The position numbers and the translations under genes are program-made. A DNA stretch of 64,000 bases from contig NZ_HG326654.1 in NCBI RefSeq assembly GCF_000308295.2, positions 161,997 to 225,996 on the forward strand, in the 5' to 3' direction. Shown here one piece after another: positions 46,658 to 59,059 of this stretch. The stretch's first letter is position 1, and each line of letters opens with the position of its first letter. The notes under the pieces are model-generated. The model was given only the letters and a program-made list of their open reading frames with translations. It had not been told where the DNA came from and made no database searches. This stretch comes from Afipia birgiae 34632. GTDB taxonomy: Bacteria > Pseudomonadota > Alphaproteobacteria > Rhizobiales > Xanthobacteraceae.

Positions 46658-49317
46658 GCGCCCATCGCGGCTTCGATGGCCTTCAAGGCTGCATCGGCCT
46701 TCGCGCCGTCGGGACCGCCGGCCTGCGCCATGTCGGGACGGCCGCCGCCGCCCTTGCCGCCCAAGGCTTCCGACGCGATCTTCACCAGATCAACCGCGCT
46801 GAAGCGCGAGGTCAGGTCAGCCGTGACCCCGACCACCGCGCCCGCCTTGCCGTCTTCGCCGACATTGATGATCGCGACAACGCCGGAGCCGATCTGCTTC
46901 TTGCCGTCGTCGGCAAGGCTCTTGAGATCTTTCATCTCGATACCGGAAACGCGCTTCGCCATCAGCTTGACGCCGCTAACTTCGATGAACGCATCCTCAC
47001 CGCGATGAGAGCCGGATACGCTCGTGCCACCCATGGCGAGCTTCTTGCGTGCATCCGACAGCGCGTTTTCCAGCTTCTTGCGTTCTTCGACGAGTGCGGC
47101 GATACGCGCCGGCAAATCGTCCAGCGTGGTTTTCAGTTCCGCCGCTGCCGCCTTCGCGGTGTGAATGGTCGCGTTCACCGCGTGACGCGCATTGTTTCCG
47201 GTCAGCGCCTCGATGCGCCGGACGCCGGAGGCCACCGCGCTTTCGCCACTGATGGAGATCAAACCAATGTCGCCGGTACGACGCACATGGGTGCCGCCGC
47301 ACAGTTCGACCGACCAGCCGAGCGCATTGCCCTGCCCCGCGCCCATCGACACCACGCGGACCTCGTCGCCGTATTTTTCACCGAACAGCGCCCGTGCGCC
47401 GGAATCCCGCGCATCGTCCACCGCCATCGAGCGGGTGAGGACTTCGCCGTTCTCCAGCACGACATCGTTGGCGATGTCTTCGATGCGGCGCAGTTCGTCC
47501 GCCGTGATCGGCTTGTTGTGGGCGAAGTCGAAGCGCAGCCGCTCAGGAGCAACTAGGGAGCCGCGTTGCGCGATGTGATCGCCCAGCACCTGCCGCAGCG
47601 CCTCATGCAGAAGGTGCGTCGCGGAGTGATTGGCGCGGATCGACGTGCGCCGCGCGTGATCGACTTCGAGCTGCAGCGGCACGCCGAGCTTCACCGTGCC
47701 CTGCTCGACGGCGCCGAGATGCACGTAAAGATCGCCCGCCTTCTTCTGCGTGTCGGTGACGCGCACACGCACGCCATCGCCGCTAAGGATGCCGGTGTCG
47801 CCGACCTGACCGCCGGATTCGGCGTAGAACGGCGTCTGGTTCATCACGATCGCAACGCTGTCGCCAGTCTTGGCGCTGTCGATTTCCTTGCCGTCCTTCA
47901 CCAGCGCGGTGACGACGCCTTCGGCGATTTCGGTGTCGTAGCCCAGGAACTCAGTCGCGCCGAGTTTCTCGCGCAGCGGAAACCAGACGTTTTCGGTTGC
48001 GGTGTCGCCCGACCCGGCCCAGGCCGCGCGCGCCTTCTTGCGCTGCTGCTCCATCGCGTCGGTGAACGAAGCGATATCGACGCCGATGCCGCGGTTGCGC
48101 AGCGCGTCCTGCGTGAGATCGAGCGGAAAGCCGTAGGTGTCGTACAGCGTGAACGCGGTCTCGCCGTCGAACATGTCGCCCTTCTTCAGCGACGCGCTTT
48201 TCTCGTCCAGAATCGTGAGGCCGCGATCCAGCGTCTTGCGGAAACGGGTTTCCTCGAGCTTCAGCGTTTCCTCGATCAGGTTCTCGGCCCGAACCAGTTC
48301 GGGATAGGCCTGACCCATCTCGCGCACCAGCGCCCAGACGAGGCGATACATCAGCGGCTCTTTGGCTCCGAGCAACTGCCCGTGGCGCATCGCGCGGCGC
48401 ATGATCCGGCGCAGCACATAGCCGCGGCCTTCGTTCGACGGCAGCACGCCGTCGGAAATCAGGAACGACGACGCGCGCAGATGGTCCGCGATCACGCGCA
48501 GCGACGCCTTTTGTTCGCCCTGCGGATCAGCCCCGGTCAACTCGGCGATGGCGCGGATCAGCGCAACGAACAGATCGATGTCGTAGTTGTCATGCTTGCC
48601 CTGAAGCACGGCGGCGATGCGCTCCAGACCCATGCCGGTATCGATCGACGGCTTCGGCAGCGCGACGCGGTTGCCGGGCGCGATCTGGTCGAACTGCATG
48701 AACACGAGATTCCAGATCTCGATGAAGCGGTCGCCGTCTTCCTCGGGCGAACCGGGAGGGCCGCCCCAGATCTTGTCGCCGTGGTCGAAGAAGATTTCGG
48801 AGCACGGGCCGCAGGGGCCGGTGTCGCCCATCTGCCAGAAATTGTCCGACGTCGCGATCCGGATGATTTTCGATTCAGGCAGACCTGCGATCTTTTTCCA
48901 GAGTTTCGCAGCGTCCTCGTCCTCGGAATAGACCGTGACCAGCAGCTTGTCCTTGGGGAGCCCGTACTCCTTGGTGATTAAATTCCAGGCAAGCTCGATG
49001 GCGCGCTCCTTGAAATAGTCGCCGAACGAGAAGTTCCCGAGCATCTCGAAAAAGGTGTGATGCCGCGCGGTGTAGCCGACATTATCGAGGTCATTGTGCT
49101 TGCCGCCGGCGCGAACGCACTTCTGCGATGAGGTCGCGCGCTGATAGGGCCGCTTCTCAAGACCCGTGAACACGTTCTTGAATTGCACCATGCCCGCATT
49201 GGTGAACATCAATGTCGGGTCGTTGCGCGGAACCAGCGGCGAAGACGGCACGATATCGTGGCCGTTTTTCGCGAAATAATTCAGATACGCCGACCTGATC
49301 TCGTTAACGCCGCTCAT
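46654..49317 (-). CDS. alaS: Alanyl-tRNA synthetase
   Basis: An 887-residue class II synthetase charging tRNA-Ala, with an editing domain that removes mischarged Ser and Gly. Visible are the N-terminal catalytic start [17 protein letters not shown], the catalytic motif [19 protein letters not shown], the editing-site zinc ligands [11 protein letters not shown] and CGGTHV, and the C-Ala domain ending. Length and start are standard. It is on the minus strand with a 580-base divergent region to gcvT. Confidence 0.97.
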   Translation of the reverse strand: MSGVNEIRSAYLNYFAKNGHDIVPSSPLVPRNDPTLMFTNAGMVQFKNVFTGLEKRPYQRATSSQKCVRAGGKHNDLDNVGYTARHHTFFEMLGNFSFGDYFKERAIELAWNLITKEYGLPKDKLLVTVYSEDEDAAKLWKKIAGLPESKIIRIATSDNFWQMGDTGPCGPCSEIFFDHGDKIWGGPPGSPEEDGDRFIEIWNLVFMQFDQIAPGNRVALPKPSIDTGMGLERIAAVLQGKHDNYDIDLFVALIRAIAELTGADPQGEQKASLRVIADHLRASSFLISDGVLPSNEGRGYVLRRIMRRAMRHGQLLGAKEPLMYRLVWALVREMGQAYPELVRAENLIEETLKLEETRFRKTLDRGLTILDEKSASLKKGDMFDGETAFTLYDTYGFPLDLTQDALRNRGIGVDIASFTDAMEQQRKKARAAWAGSGDTATENVWFPLREKLGATEFLGYDTEIAEGVVTALVKDGKEIDSAKTGDSVAIVMNQTPFYAESGGQVGDTGILSGDGVRVRVTDTQKKAGDLYVHLGAVEQGTVKLGVPLQLEVDHARRTSIRANHSATHLLHEALRQVLGDHIAQRGSLVAPERLRFDFAHNKPITADELRRIEDIANDVVLENGEVLTRSMAVDDARDSGARALFGEKYGDEVRVVSMGAGQGNALGWSVELCGGTHVRRTGDIGLISISGESAVASGVRRIEALTGNNARHAVNATIHTAKAAAAELKTTLDDLPARIAALVEERKKLENALSDARKKLAMGGTSVSGSHRGEDAFIEVSGVKLMAKRVSGIEMKDLKSLADDGKKQIGSGVVAIINVGEDGKAGAVVGVTADLTSRFSAVDLVKIASEALGGKGGGGRPDMAQAGGPDGAKADAALKAIEAAMGA

Positions 49318-49680
49318 AATCGTCCAATCGCGCCCAAAAGCTCTATGTTTGACGCGTTCTCTTCACGCGAACCGGTACCCACTTCGCTCGAAAACGCTCT
49401 CGATGTTCTGACGCATTCTCATGGCGCGAAACGCTCGCCGTTCCGCCCGAAAACGCCTTGGTGCGCCGCCCGCCTTCAATGACGCGTGCAGCGCAGTTTG
49501 TCCCGCCCCGTTTCTAGACGGAACGGGCCTGCAATGTCCAGAAAGTGTGCACCAGATCAGCGGCTTGCAAGCAGTCCCAAGCGCGCCGCGAAGCCCGTTG
49601 ATAATCTCGCAGTTGCGTTGACAGGGCCTCGAAAGGCGTGTTTTCCTGCCTTAAGTGAGCTATATGTTAAGCTGATAAGT
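49318..49680. other. Divergent intergenic region between alaS and the glycine riboswitch
   Basis: A 363-base stretch holding the promoters of alaS (minus strand) and of gcvTHP (plus strand). Short open frames on the plus strand lack ribosome sites and coding character. A rather A/T-rich patch TAAGTGAGCTATATGTTAAG (49652-49671) just before the riboswitch is the best promoter candidate for gcvT. Nothing else is recognised. Confidence 0.5.
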
Positions 49681-49845
49681 CACGTCGGGAGAGACCGGTT
49701 TTATGCCGGCGCCGAAGGAGCAACCGCCCCGGAAACTCTCAGGCAAACGGACCGTGTGACTGACTGAAATCTGGAAAGAGGTGCGGCCGGAGCTTCCGGC
49801 GCGGCATCCGCCGACGGGATAATACTCTCAGGCGCAGCGACAGAT
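49681..49845 (+). promoter_or_regulatory. Tandem glycine riboswitch controlling gcvTHP
   Basis: Two adjacent glycine aptamers. The first (about 49681-49757) has GTCGGGAGAGACC, the core GCCGAAGGAGCAA and AACTCTCAGGCAAACGGACC, closed by CACG/CGTG. The second (about 49769-49845) has ATCTGGAAAGAG, GCCGACGGGATAAT and ACTCTCAGGCGCAGCGACAGAT, closed by ATCTG/CAGAT. These match the known glycine riboswitch consensus. The end is 54 bases before the gcvT start. Glycine binding normally turns expression of the cleavage system on. Confidence 0.93.
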
Positions 49846-49898
49846 GGGGCTTCGACATGATTTCGGGAACTGGTCCCGAATCTGTCAGGAGCCCGACC

Positions 49899-51077
49899 AT
49901 GCAAGCCGCCGAACGACATCCATCCTCCGCTGCTGACAATGCGCTGAAGCGCGTTCCGCTGCATGACCTGCATGTGGCGCGCGGCGGCAAGATCGTGCCG
50001 TTCGCCGGCTATGAGATGCCGGTGCAATACGCCGCCGGCGTGCTGAAGGAACATCTCCACACCCGCGCCTCCGCCGGCCTGTTCGATGTCTCCCACATGG
50101 GCCAGATCGCTCTCACGGCAAAGTCCGGCAAGGTCGAGGACGCCGTCCGCGCGCTGGAACGTCTGGTGCCACAGGATATCCTCGCCGTTGCGCCCGGCCG
50201 CCAGCGCTATGCGCAGTTCACCAATGACGCCGGCGGCATTCTCGACGATCTGATGGTTGCGAACTTCGGCGATCACCTGTTCCTGGTGGTCAACGCCGCC
50301 TGCAAGACTGAGGATGAAACGCATCTTCGTCAGCATCTCTCCGACGTCTGCATCATCGAGCCGCTGCCGGATCGCGCGCTGATCGCGCTGCAGGGACCGA
50401 AGGCTGTCGAGGTGCTGGCGAAGCATGCGCCGACAGTCGCCGCGATGAAGTTCATGGATGCCGGACCGCACACGGTGCAAATCTCTGGTCAAGCCATCGA
50501 CTGCTTCGTCTCGCGCTCCGGTTACACCGGCGAGGACGGGTTCGAGATTTCAGTTCCTGCAAAAGACATCAAGCGTTTCGCAACCGCGCTGCTCGCCGAT
50601 CCCGCCGTGCTTCCGATCGGCCTTGGAGCGCGCGACAGCCTGCGGTTAGAGGCTGGCCTCTGTCTGTACGGTCACGACATCGACACCACGACCACGCCCG
50701 TCGAGGGTGCGCTGGAATGGTCGGTGCAAAAGAGCCGCCGCATTGGCGGCGCACGCGCGGGAGGCTTTCCCGGCGCCGACATCATCCTGAAACAGTTCGA
50801 AACCGGCGCATCGCGCCGCCGTGTCGGTTTGCGTGCAGAAGGCCGTGCGCCGGTGCGTGAACATGCGGCCCTCTACGCCAGCGAAACCTCATCCGAAAAA
50901 ATCGGCACCGTTACCTCCGGCGGCTTCGGACCGACGCTGAATGCACCCGTCGCCATGGGTTATCTGCCGACATCCCTTTCCACCGAAGGCACCCTCGTCT
51001 TCGCCGACGTGCGTGGGCAACGCCTGCCGCTGCGCGTTTCTACGATGCCGTTCGTGCCCAATGGTTACAAACGATAA
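49899..51077 (+). CDS. gcvT: Glycine cleavage system T protein (aminomethyltransferase)
   Basis: A 392-residue tetrahydrofolate-dependent enzyme that takes the aminomethyl group from lipoyl-GcvH, releasing ammonia and making methylene-THF. Clear segments are [31 protein letters not shown] and the C-terminal [20 protein letters not shown]. The ATG at 49899 has AGGAG seven bases upstream and follows the riboswitch. It is the first gene of the gcvTHP operon. Confidence 0.95.
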   Translation: MQAAERHPSSAADNALKRVPLHDLHVARGGKIVPFAGYEMPVQYAAGVLKEHLHTRASAGLFDVSHMGQIALTAKSGKVEDAVRALERLVPQDILAVAPGRQRYAQFTNDAGGILDDLMVANFGDHLFLVVNAACKTEDETHLRQHLSDVCIIEPLPDRALIALQGPKAVEVLAKHAPTVAAMKFMDAGPHTVQISGQAIDCFVSRSGYTGEDGFEISVPAKDIKRFATALLADPAVLPIGLGARDSLRLEAGLCLYGHDIDTTTTPVEGALEWSVQKSRRIGGARAGGFPGADIILKQFETGASRRRVGLRAEGRAPVREHAALYASETSSEKIGTVTSGGFGPTLNAPVAMGYLPTSLSTEGTLVFADVRGQRLPLRVSTMPFVPNGYKR

Positions 51078-51108
51078 CACCATCAACACCGCAAATGCTG
51101 AGGACATC

Positions 51109-51474
51109 ATGACCACGCTGTTTACCTCCGATCACGAATGGCTCCAGATCGACGGCGACGTCGCCACCATCGGCATCACCGACTACGCGCAGACCCAGCT
51201 CGGCGACGTGGTGTTCGTCGAGCTGCCGAAGGTCGGCCGCACGCTGAAGAAGGCGGAGGCCGCCGCCGTGGTCGAAAGCGTCAAGGCTGCATCGGATGTC
51301 TACGCGCCGATCGCGGGGGAAGTGCTGGAGGTCAACGACGCCGTCGCCGCCGATCCAGCGCTGGTGAACTCCGATCCCGGCAAGGCCGCATGGTTTTTCA
51401 AGCTACGCATCGCCAACAAGAGCGACCTCGACGGACTGATGGATGAAGCTGCCTACAAGGCCCACACTGCTTAA
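51109..51474 (+). CDS. gcvH: Glycine cleavage system H protein
   Basis: A 121-residue lipoyl carrier shuttling the aminomethyl arm between GcvP, GcvT and lipoamide dehydrogenase. The lipoylated lysine is K59 in [15 protein letters not shown]. The N-terminal [19 protein letters not shown] is standard. GAGG is five bases before the ATG. An in-frame ATG at 51061, inside gcvT, would add 16 unrelated residues and is not preferred. Confidence 0.96.
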   Translation: MTTLFTSDHEWLQIDGDVATIGITDYAQTQLGDVVFVELPKVGRTLKKAEAAAVVESVKAASDVYAPIAGEVLEVNDAVAADPALVNSDPGKAAWFFKLRIANKSDLDGLMDEAAYKAHTA

Positions 51475-51507
51475 GGCTGCAGGACAAACGTTCGATGAAA
51501 GACACAT

Positions 51508-51591
51508 CGTCATTGCGAGCGAAGCGAAGCAATCCAGTCTTCGGTTGCCAAGGGGTGGATTGCTTCGTCGCTGGCGCTTCTCGCAATGACG
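51508..51591. repeat. Interspersed inverted-repeat element (CGTCATTGCGAGCGAAGCGAAGCAATCC type)
   Basis: An 84-bp element with ends CGTCATTGCGAG and CTCGCAATGACG and inner complementary parts GAAGCAATCCA and TGGATTGCTTCG. A third repeat family of this window, very common in Bradyrhizobium-like genomes. It sits inside the gcvH-gcvP gap, so the operon transcript would contain the hairpin. Confidence 0.8.
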
Positions 51592-51622
51592 AACTCAAAT
51601 CTCTGTTCCTGAGGAGTTTCAC

Positions 51623-54487
<2,865 letters not shown>

Positions 54488-54507
54488 CGCGCTCGGAGCT
54501 TCCAAGT

Positions 54508-54632
54508 CATCGTCCCCGCGAAAGCGGGGACCCATAATCCCTAGACTGTGGTTCATGTGTCGAGCGCGCAACGCGCCAAACGAGTGCAGGGGTTATGGGT
54601 CCCGGCTCGCGCTACGCCTGGCCGGGACGACG
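54508..54632. repeat. Interspersed inverted-repeat element (CGTCCCCGCGAAAGCGGGGACCC type)
   Basis: Left part CGTCCCCGCGAAAGCGGGG followed by ACCCATAATCCCT; right part AGGGGTTATGGGTCCCGG followed by GGCCGGGACGACG. The outer ends pair and each half contains its own hairpin. Fourth repeat family of the window. Together with it the 321 bases between gcvP and recA (54488-54808) contain no gene I can support. Confidence 0.78.
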
Positions 54633-54808
54633 CGGAAAGAAACGCTGCCGCCCCGCTCTTCAAAAACAAATCGGGCGCTGGGGATGTCGGCAACTCAACA
54701 TCCACAACGCCCGTTTGCTTTCCGAAGGTACGATGGATGCCCGAAAAGGATTCCCGTCTTCTCGGATCGCACCTGAACCCGGGCGATTAAGCCCGAGCCA
54801 GAAAATGA

Positions 54809-55897
<1,089 letters not shown>

Positions 55898-56019
55898 AGT
55901 GGTGCTCCTTATGAACGGGATTCGCCAGCCGGACAAACAAGCTGGCTGGCCTGCTGCCCCTGCGGCGGACCGGAATCAGGATCGATCCGATGGAACTGAA
56001 CGTACCCTATTTGTTCTAG

Positions 56020-56034
56020 GTTCGCAATATGTTC
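56020..56034 (-). promoter_or_regulatory. LexA (SOS) box upstream of recA
   Basis: The sequence GTTC-GCAATAT-GTTC (read GAAC-ATATTGC-GAAC on the recA strand) is a perfect copy of the alphaproteobacterial LexA operator GTTC-N7-GTTC. It lies about 125 bases upstream of the recA start codon, in the region where its promoter must be. It ends about 15 bases from the inverted repeat of the adjacent mobile element. Confidence 0.88.
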
Positions 56035-56053
56035 TTTTGCGGGGGGCGGGCAG

Positions 56054-56075
56054 ATATATCCCCTTGGGACATGTA
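56054..56075 (+). repeat. Left terminal inverted repeat of the IS element
   Basis: ATATATCCCCTTGGGACATG plus TA; 20 of 22 bases match the inverse of the right end. A few flanking bases (GCAG) may belong to the tip. Confidence 0.8.
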
Positions 56076-56100
56076 CCCGGAATCGGCTAGATTTAGGGGG

Positions 56101-56916
56101 ATGCGAACGAGGACGAAACTCTACCTATTGGCCCTTCCTGCGTTGCCATACCTTTTCGGCGTGGCGCTTCAGGTTAGTGGCGTGACAAACATAGTCCTAT
56201 CGGTAGCGATTTTCGAAATCGCCGCGCTTCTCGGTGCTGGAGTTGTCTGGGCGCTATGGTCAGATTGGCGCACGGCGGCGGTTTTCGTTCCAAACGACGG
56301 TAAGGCACTTACGAGAGTTCGTCGCTGGGAGGGCGTCAAGCTCAGTCGGTTGGGCTGCATAAGAACCGAGTTCCTAGCGGCTATGACGGTATTTCTCGCC
56401 TGCAACGCGGTTATTTATGGGTTTGTAAGTCTTGCAGCGCAATCGCAACCCGTCGCAGTCAAAACCGGCGCTCGGCTGACGATGACAACTGAGGCGCTCA
56501 CCAAGGGCGCTACTGCATTGAAGATCATAGTAACAAATCGCGGCGATTTGCCAGCGAGAGCGACAAGCGAAGGTGGCGGCTCATTTGTTATTTCGGATCG
56601 GATTCTAACGATAGCCGAGGAGGACTTGCTCTATCAGGGCGCTTTAAAAGCAATTTTGGGGACCAGTGGAAGTGGCATAGAGATTTATCCGAATGATGTT
56701 CGTTCCTTCTGGGTCCCCGTCCAAATTCCCGATGTAATTTTTGATGCCATCGTCGCAGGCCAAAAGTATCTATACTTTGCTGCAATTGTTGGCTTCGCAG
56801 ATGATCTGGTGCCACATGGAAAGAAGGCGTTCTCCACGATCTGCGGTCGCTTTAATAAGCGAACAGAAGAACCGCTAGTTTGCCTAACTCATAATAACGT
56901 GCGTGTTCTGAACTAA
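56101..56916 (+). CDS. Passenger gene 1: membrane protein of unknown function
   Basis: A 271-residue protein with three hydrophobic segments near the N-terminus (YLLALPALPYLFGVALQV; IVLSVAIFEIAALLGAGVVW; a third at AAMTVFLACNAVIYGFVSLA) and a soluble C-terminal part from about residue 120 that contains beta-strand-like patterns (GARLTMTTEALTKGATALKI). No known domain is recognised. The ATG is directly preceded by AGGGGG with no spacer, so the start is uncertain. GC is lower and codon use differs from neighbours. It lies inside the IS element, transcribed toward the transposase. Confidence 0.6.
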   Translation: MRTRTKLYLLALPALPYLFGVALQVSGVTNIVLSVAIFEIAALLGAGVVWALWSDWRTAAVFVPNDGKALTRVRRWEGVKLSRLGCIRTEFLAAMTVFLACNAVIYGFVSLAAQSQPVAVKTGARLTMTTEALTKGATALKIIVTNRGDLPARATSEGGGSFVISDRILTIAEEDLLYQGALKAILGTSGSGIEIYPNDVRSFWVPVQIPDVIFDAIVAGQKYLYFAAIVGFADDLVPHGKKAFSTICGRFNKRTEEPLVCLTHNNVRVLN

Positions 56917-56935
56917 CACTTGGGGGTAAAACTAG

Positions 56936-57139
56936 ATGCCGAAGCCAAAGCAACACGACGCCGACAAGCGTTTCGACAGGCTATTGCAGATGATGGCTAC
57001 TCAACCCGAACCTTCGGGAAAGCCTGCAAAAGAAGCTCAAACATCAAAGCAGGCTGTTGGCGCAGGTTATGGCGATACTCGAACTCGCGCAGGTAAGTCT
57101 GCAAGTGCTTCTTCGAAACCCAAACATAAGTCCCGTTGA
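56936..57139 (+). CDS. Passenger gene 2: small basic protein
   Basis: A 67-residue Lys/Ala/Ser-rich, probably disordered protein (MPKPKQHDADKRFDRLLQMM then AKEAQTSKQAVGAGYGDTRT). GGGGGT lies about eight bases before the ATG, and the gene starts 20 bases after passenger 1. Its 3' half overlaps the 3' end of the transposase gene on the other strand by 143 bases. The overlap suggests it belongs to the element. Function unknown. Confidence 0.55.
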   Translation: MPKPKQHDADKRFDRLLQMMATQPEPSGKPAKEAQTSKQAVGAGYGDTRTRAGKSASASSKPKHKSR

Positions 57140-57878
57140 TCCCGCGCTTGACGCTGGACCAGAACGACTCAATGCCATTCGTGTGAACGTCGCCGCGAAC
57201 GTATTCCTTGGCTGAGTGATCGACCGTTTCGTGATCGTAGCCATGACGCTCAGTCAGCGAACGATAGCTAGACAATTCGTCCGTGTGGACGCGCGATCCC
57301 TTCTTCACGAAGCTCACGACATGCGGAACGAGCGTCTTGGCGGTGCGGTCGATAACGTGGCGTGTCACCACGTCGCCGCCGCGCTCTAGGACGCCGAACA
57401 CCACGGACTTGTCGTCCGGTTTGCCGTTGAGGTCTTTGCCGCCAACGAACGTCTCGTCCACTTCCACGGTCTTGCCGGGGCCACCCACAGGGTTGTCGCC
57501 GTCAACGTAGCCCATGTAGAGGCGGATCAGGCGGCACATACGCCACGCCGTTTTATAGGTCACGCCAAGCTGGCGCTGCACTTCCTTTGCGGCCACGCCG
57601 TTCCGCGTCGTGCAGAACAGGAACATGACATAGAACCAGTCGCGCAGGCTGGTGCGGGTCTTCTCAAACGGGGTGCCAGCGGTCGGGTAGACCTGATAGC
57701 CGCAATGCTCGCACTCGAACGAGCGACGGGCTTTGACCCGGTAATAGGTCGCCTGCTTCTGGCACTTAAAGCAGGTGAACCGCTCGCCAAACCGGGTGCG
57801 CATCAAGTGGGCAAGGCAAGCATCCTCGTCGGGGAACCGCTTCTGGAACTGCCGGATATTCGACAACTTCTGAGCCAT
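56997..57878 (-). CDS. IS1595-family (ISXO2-like) transposase
   Basis: A 293-residue DDE-type transposase. A zinc-ribbon head (CFKCQ ... CEHCGYQVYP, residues 36-63) and the ISXO2-like domain are intact. The catalytic acids are probably the Asp of VEVDETFVGGK, the Asp of RVHTDELSSYRSL and the Glu in HTNGIESFWSSVKRG. The start at 57878 has GGGGAGG five bases upstream. No frameshift or premature stop is visible, so it may be active. It occupies the right part of the element. Confidence 0.93.
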   Translation of the reverse strand: MAQKLSNIRQFQKRFPDEDACLAHLMRTRFGERFTCFKCQKQATYYRVKARRSFECEHCGYQVYPTAGTPFEKTRTSLRDWFYVMFLFCTTRNGVAAKEVQRQLGVTYKTAWRMCRLIRLYMGYVDGDNPVGGPGKTVEVDETFVGGKDLNGKPDDKSVVFGVLERGGDVVTRHVIDRTAKTLVPHVVSFVKKGSRVHTDELSSYRSLTERHGYDHETVDHSAKEYVRGDVHTNGIESFWSSVKRGINGTYVWVSKKHLQTYLREFEYRHNLRQQPALMFELLLQAFPKVRVE

Positions 57879-57922
57879 GCGAGCCTCCCCGTAGAATATA
57901 GGTACTCTAACCGGGTTTGTTC

Positions 57923-57944
57923 TACATGTCCAGAGGGGATATAT
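57923..57944 (-). repeat. Right terminal inverted repeat of the IS element
   Basis: TACATGTCCAGAGGGGATAT plus AT, the inverse of the left end with two mismatches. It lies 45 bases upstream of the transposase start codon. Confidence 0.8.
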
Positions 57945-57954
57945 GCGCGGGGTG

Positions 57955-58018
57955 GTACTGGCCTGTTTTAACCCCTAGTGGCCTGTTTTGATTTTCGCCG
58001 TGGCCTAATTTGCATCTC
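57955..58018. repeat. GTGGCCTgTTTT multi-repeat, possible remnant of another IS end
   Basis: Three spaced copies of a TGGCCTRWTTT-like unit (at about 57957, 57979 and 58001) with related spacers, 22 bp apart. Multiple internal repeats of this kind at an end occur in IS21-family elements; here no transposase remains beside it. The rest of the gap to 58115 shows nothing recognisable. Confidence 0.4.
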
Positions 58019-58115
58019 GTGTGCGGAACTGGACAGACGAGTTCTGAATTAAGGCGTTAACTTTTGCTGCCAGCCAAGAGCCATGGAGCCGCTCTAGCGA
58101 ACACAGGAGAAGCGC

Positions 58116-58313
58116 ATGCCCCGCCAACCAGAGAAGCCCCCGTTCGAACAAAAATGGAAGGAACTCGCGGACAAGACTCGTGAAGAGGCAATGGATTTGC
58201 CCCCGGGCCGTGCGCGTGATGCGATGCTTAAGAAGGCACGTCAGCTCGAAACGGCCTGCCAGATGAGCGAGTGGGTATCGTCGCCGGGACTGCGACCACC
58301 TATCGGAAAGTAA
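58116..58313 (+). CDS. Small conserved helical protein (paralogue 1)
   Basis: A 65-residue charged protein (starts PRQPEKPPFEQKWKELADKT, contains PPGRARDAMLKKARQLETA). AGGAG is six bases before the ATG. It is a paralogue of the gene at 58855: both share W-K/Q-x(2)-A-D-x-T-R-x(2)-A and PP-x(6-7)-L-KKARQL. I recall such proteins as numerous in Bradyrhizobium; no function is known. Two amphipathic helices are likely. It is followed by a hairpin at 58314. Confidence 0.8.
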   Translation: MPRQPEKPPFEQKWKELADKTREEAMDLPPGRARDAMLKKARQLETACQMSEWVSSPGLRPPIGK

Positions 58314-58330
58314 GGCCGCCTCGTGCGGCC
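58314..58330 (+). terminator. Candidate hairpin after small paralogue 1
   Basis: GGCCGC-CTCGT-GCGGCC starting one base after the stop codon. No U-tract, so termination is likely weak; a stronger palindrome follows at 58402. Confidence 0.4.
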
Positions 58331-58401
58331 AGATCAGCCCGAGGGAAACAAGCCGGCCGATGGCATGAAGAAGGAAATCTGCGCAACACAGCGCTAACCG
58401 G

Positions 58402-58428
58402 ATGAGGCCGCCGCGATCGCGGCCTCAT
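58402..58428. terminator. Candidate intrinsic terminator
   Basis: A 10-bp stem ATGAGGCCGC with a 7-base loop and GCGGCCTCAT, followed by TTTCG. It lies 88 bases after the small gene and could end its transcript or that of the minus-strand gene at 58478. Confidence 0.55.
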
Positions 58429-58477
58429 TTCGTGACGGGACTGCGTAACGGAATTACGCTCTCACGCTTGTCGGGCG

Positions 58478-58717
58478 TCAGGAATGATCGGCTTCGCTCG
58501 CCCGCCCTTCGCCCTGCCCGTCTGCTCCGCCGGGCGGCTCGCGTTCCGTTCCGAGCAGCCGCACAAGATCGGCCATGCTGGACGTATCCTGCGCTTCTGT
58601 CTGGGTTTCAGTAGCTGCCGGCCACAGCCAGCGTTGCATCAATCGGATCAGATCAACCATCGTCCCGCCAGGCATCGTCCAAATGAACAGACGAACACGG
58701 GATGGCATTCGTTCCAT
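58478..58717 (-). CDS. Hypothetical 79-aa protein
   Basis: An uninterrupted minus-strand frame with the family-style high GC third positions and a plausible composition (WTMPGGTMVDLIRLMQRWLW then acidic/polar residues). No Shine-Dalgarno sequence is clear at any of its ATGs; an internal start at 58660 (MVDLIRLMQRW) has GGCGGG upstream. Function unknown and existence uncertain. The stretch between the two small paralogues has no other candidate. Confidence 0.4.
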   Translation of the reverse strand: MERMPSRVRLFIWTMPGGTMVDLIRLMQRWLWPAATETQTEAQDTSSMADLVRLLGTEREPPGGADGQGEGRASEADHS

Positions 58718-58854
58718 TGCGGGACAAAGATATTTGGCGTGTGGGAGTTACCCTCCGGTGGATCATTTTCCACCGGCCGAGGGTTGAGACAGTCGATACA
58801 CCGGCCGATCACAAACCGGTGTGCTCACACCTGACATGCAGGAGAGCCTCATTC

Positions 58855-59040
58855 ATGACTCGGACGAACGAGATTTCCATTGGAGAAAAGTGGCAAAGGA
58901 TCGCGGATGAAACCCGGAACAAGGCCCGCGCGATGCCGCCGTGCGAGAAGCGCGACGATCTTCTGAAGAAGGCCCGTCAGCTCGACGTCGCCGTCAATCT
59001 GAATAACCTGCTTTCGTCAGAGCCGAAAATCTCGAAGTAA
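58855..59040 (+). CDS. Small conserved helical protein (paralogue 2)
   Basis: A 61-residue protein, TRTNEISIGEKWQRIADETR onward, with PPCEKRDDLLKKARQLDVA; clearly paralogous to the protein at 58116 in length, motif order and spacing. AGGAG lies ten bases before the ATG. The two genes are about 540 bases apart on the same strand. Function unknown. Confidence 0.78.
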   Translation: MTRTNEISIGEKWQRIADETRNKARAMPPCEKRDDLLKKARQLDVAVNLNNLLSSEPKISK

Positions 59041-59059
59041 CAGCCGCGCGCCGAGACAA

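Larger units (their letters stand above)
56050..57948. mobile_element. IS1595/ISXO2-type element with two passenger genes
   Basis: An about 1.9-kb element bounded by a 22-bp inverted repeat, ATATATCCCCTTGGGACATG.. at 56054-56075 and its inverse at 57923-57944, matching at 20 of 22 positions. It holds an ISXO2-like transposase on the minus strand and two plus-strand passenger genes converging on it. Base composition is lower in GC than the flanks in the passenger part. The family normally makes 8-bp target duplications; I see no exact pair at these ends, only a shared GCGGGG (56039-56044 and 57947-57952). The exact tips are therefore uncertain by a few bases. Confidence 0.82.

Noticed and set aside
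47566..48981. 471-aa open frame antisense to alaS
   Set aside because: Shadow of alaS; no start site and Arg/His-rich composition.
56039..57952. GCGGGG at both ends as the target-site duplication of the IS element
   Set aside because: Only six bases match and the positions relative to the inverted repeats differ on the two sides, so it is not a convincing 8-bp duplication.
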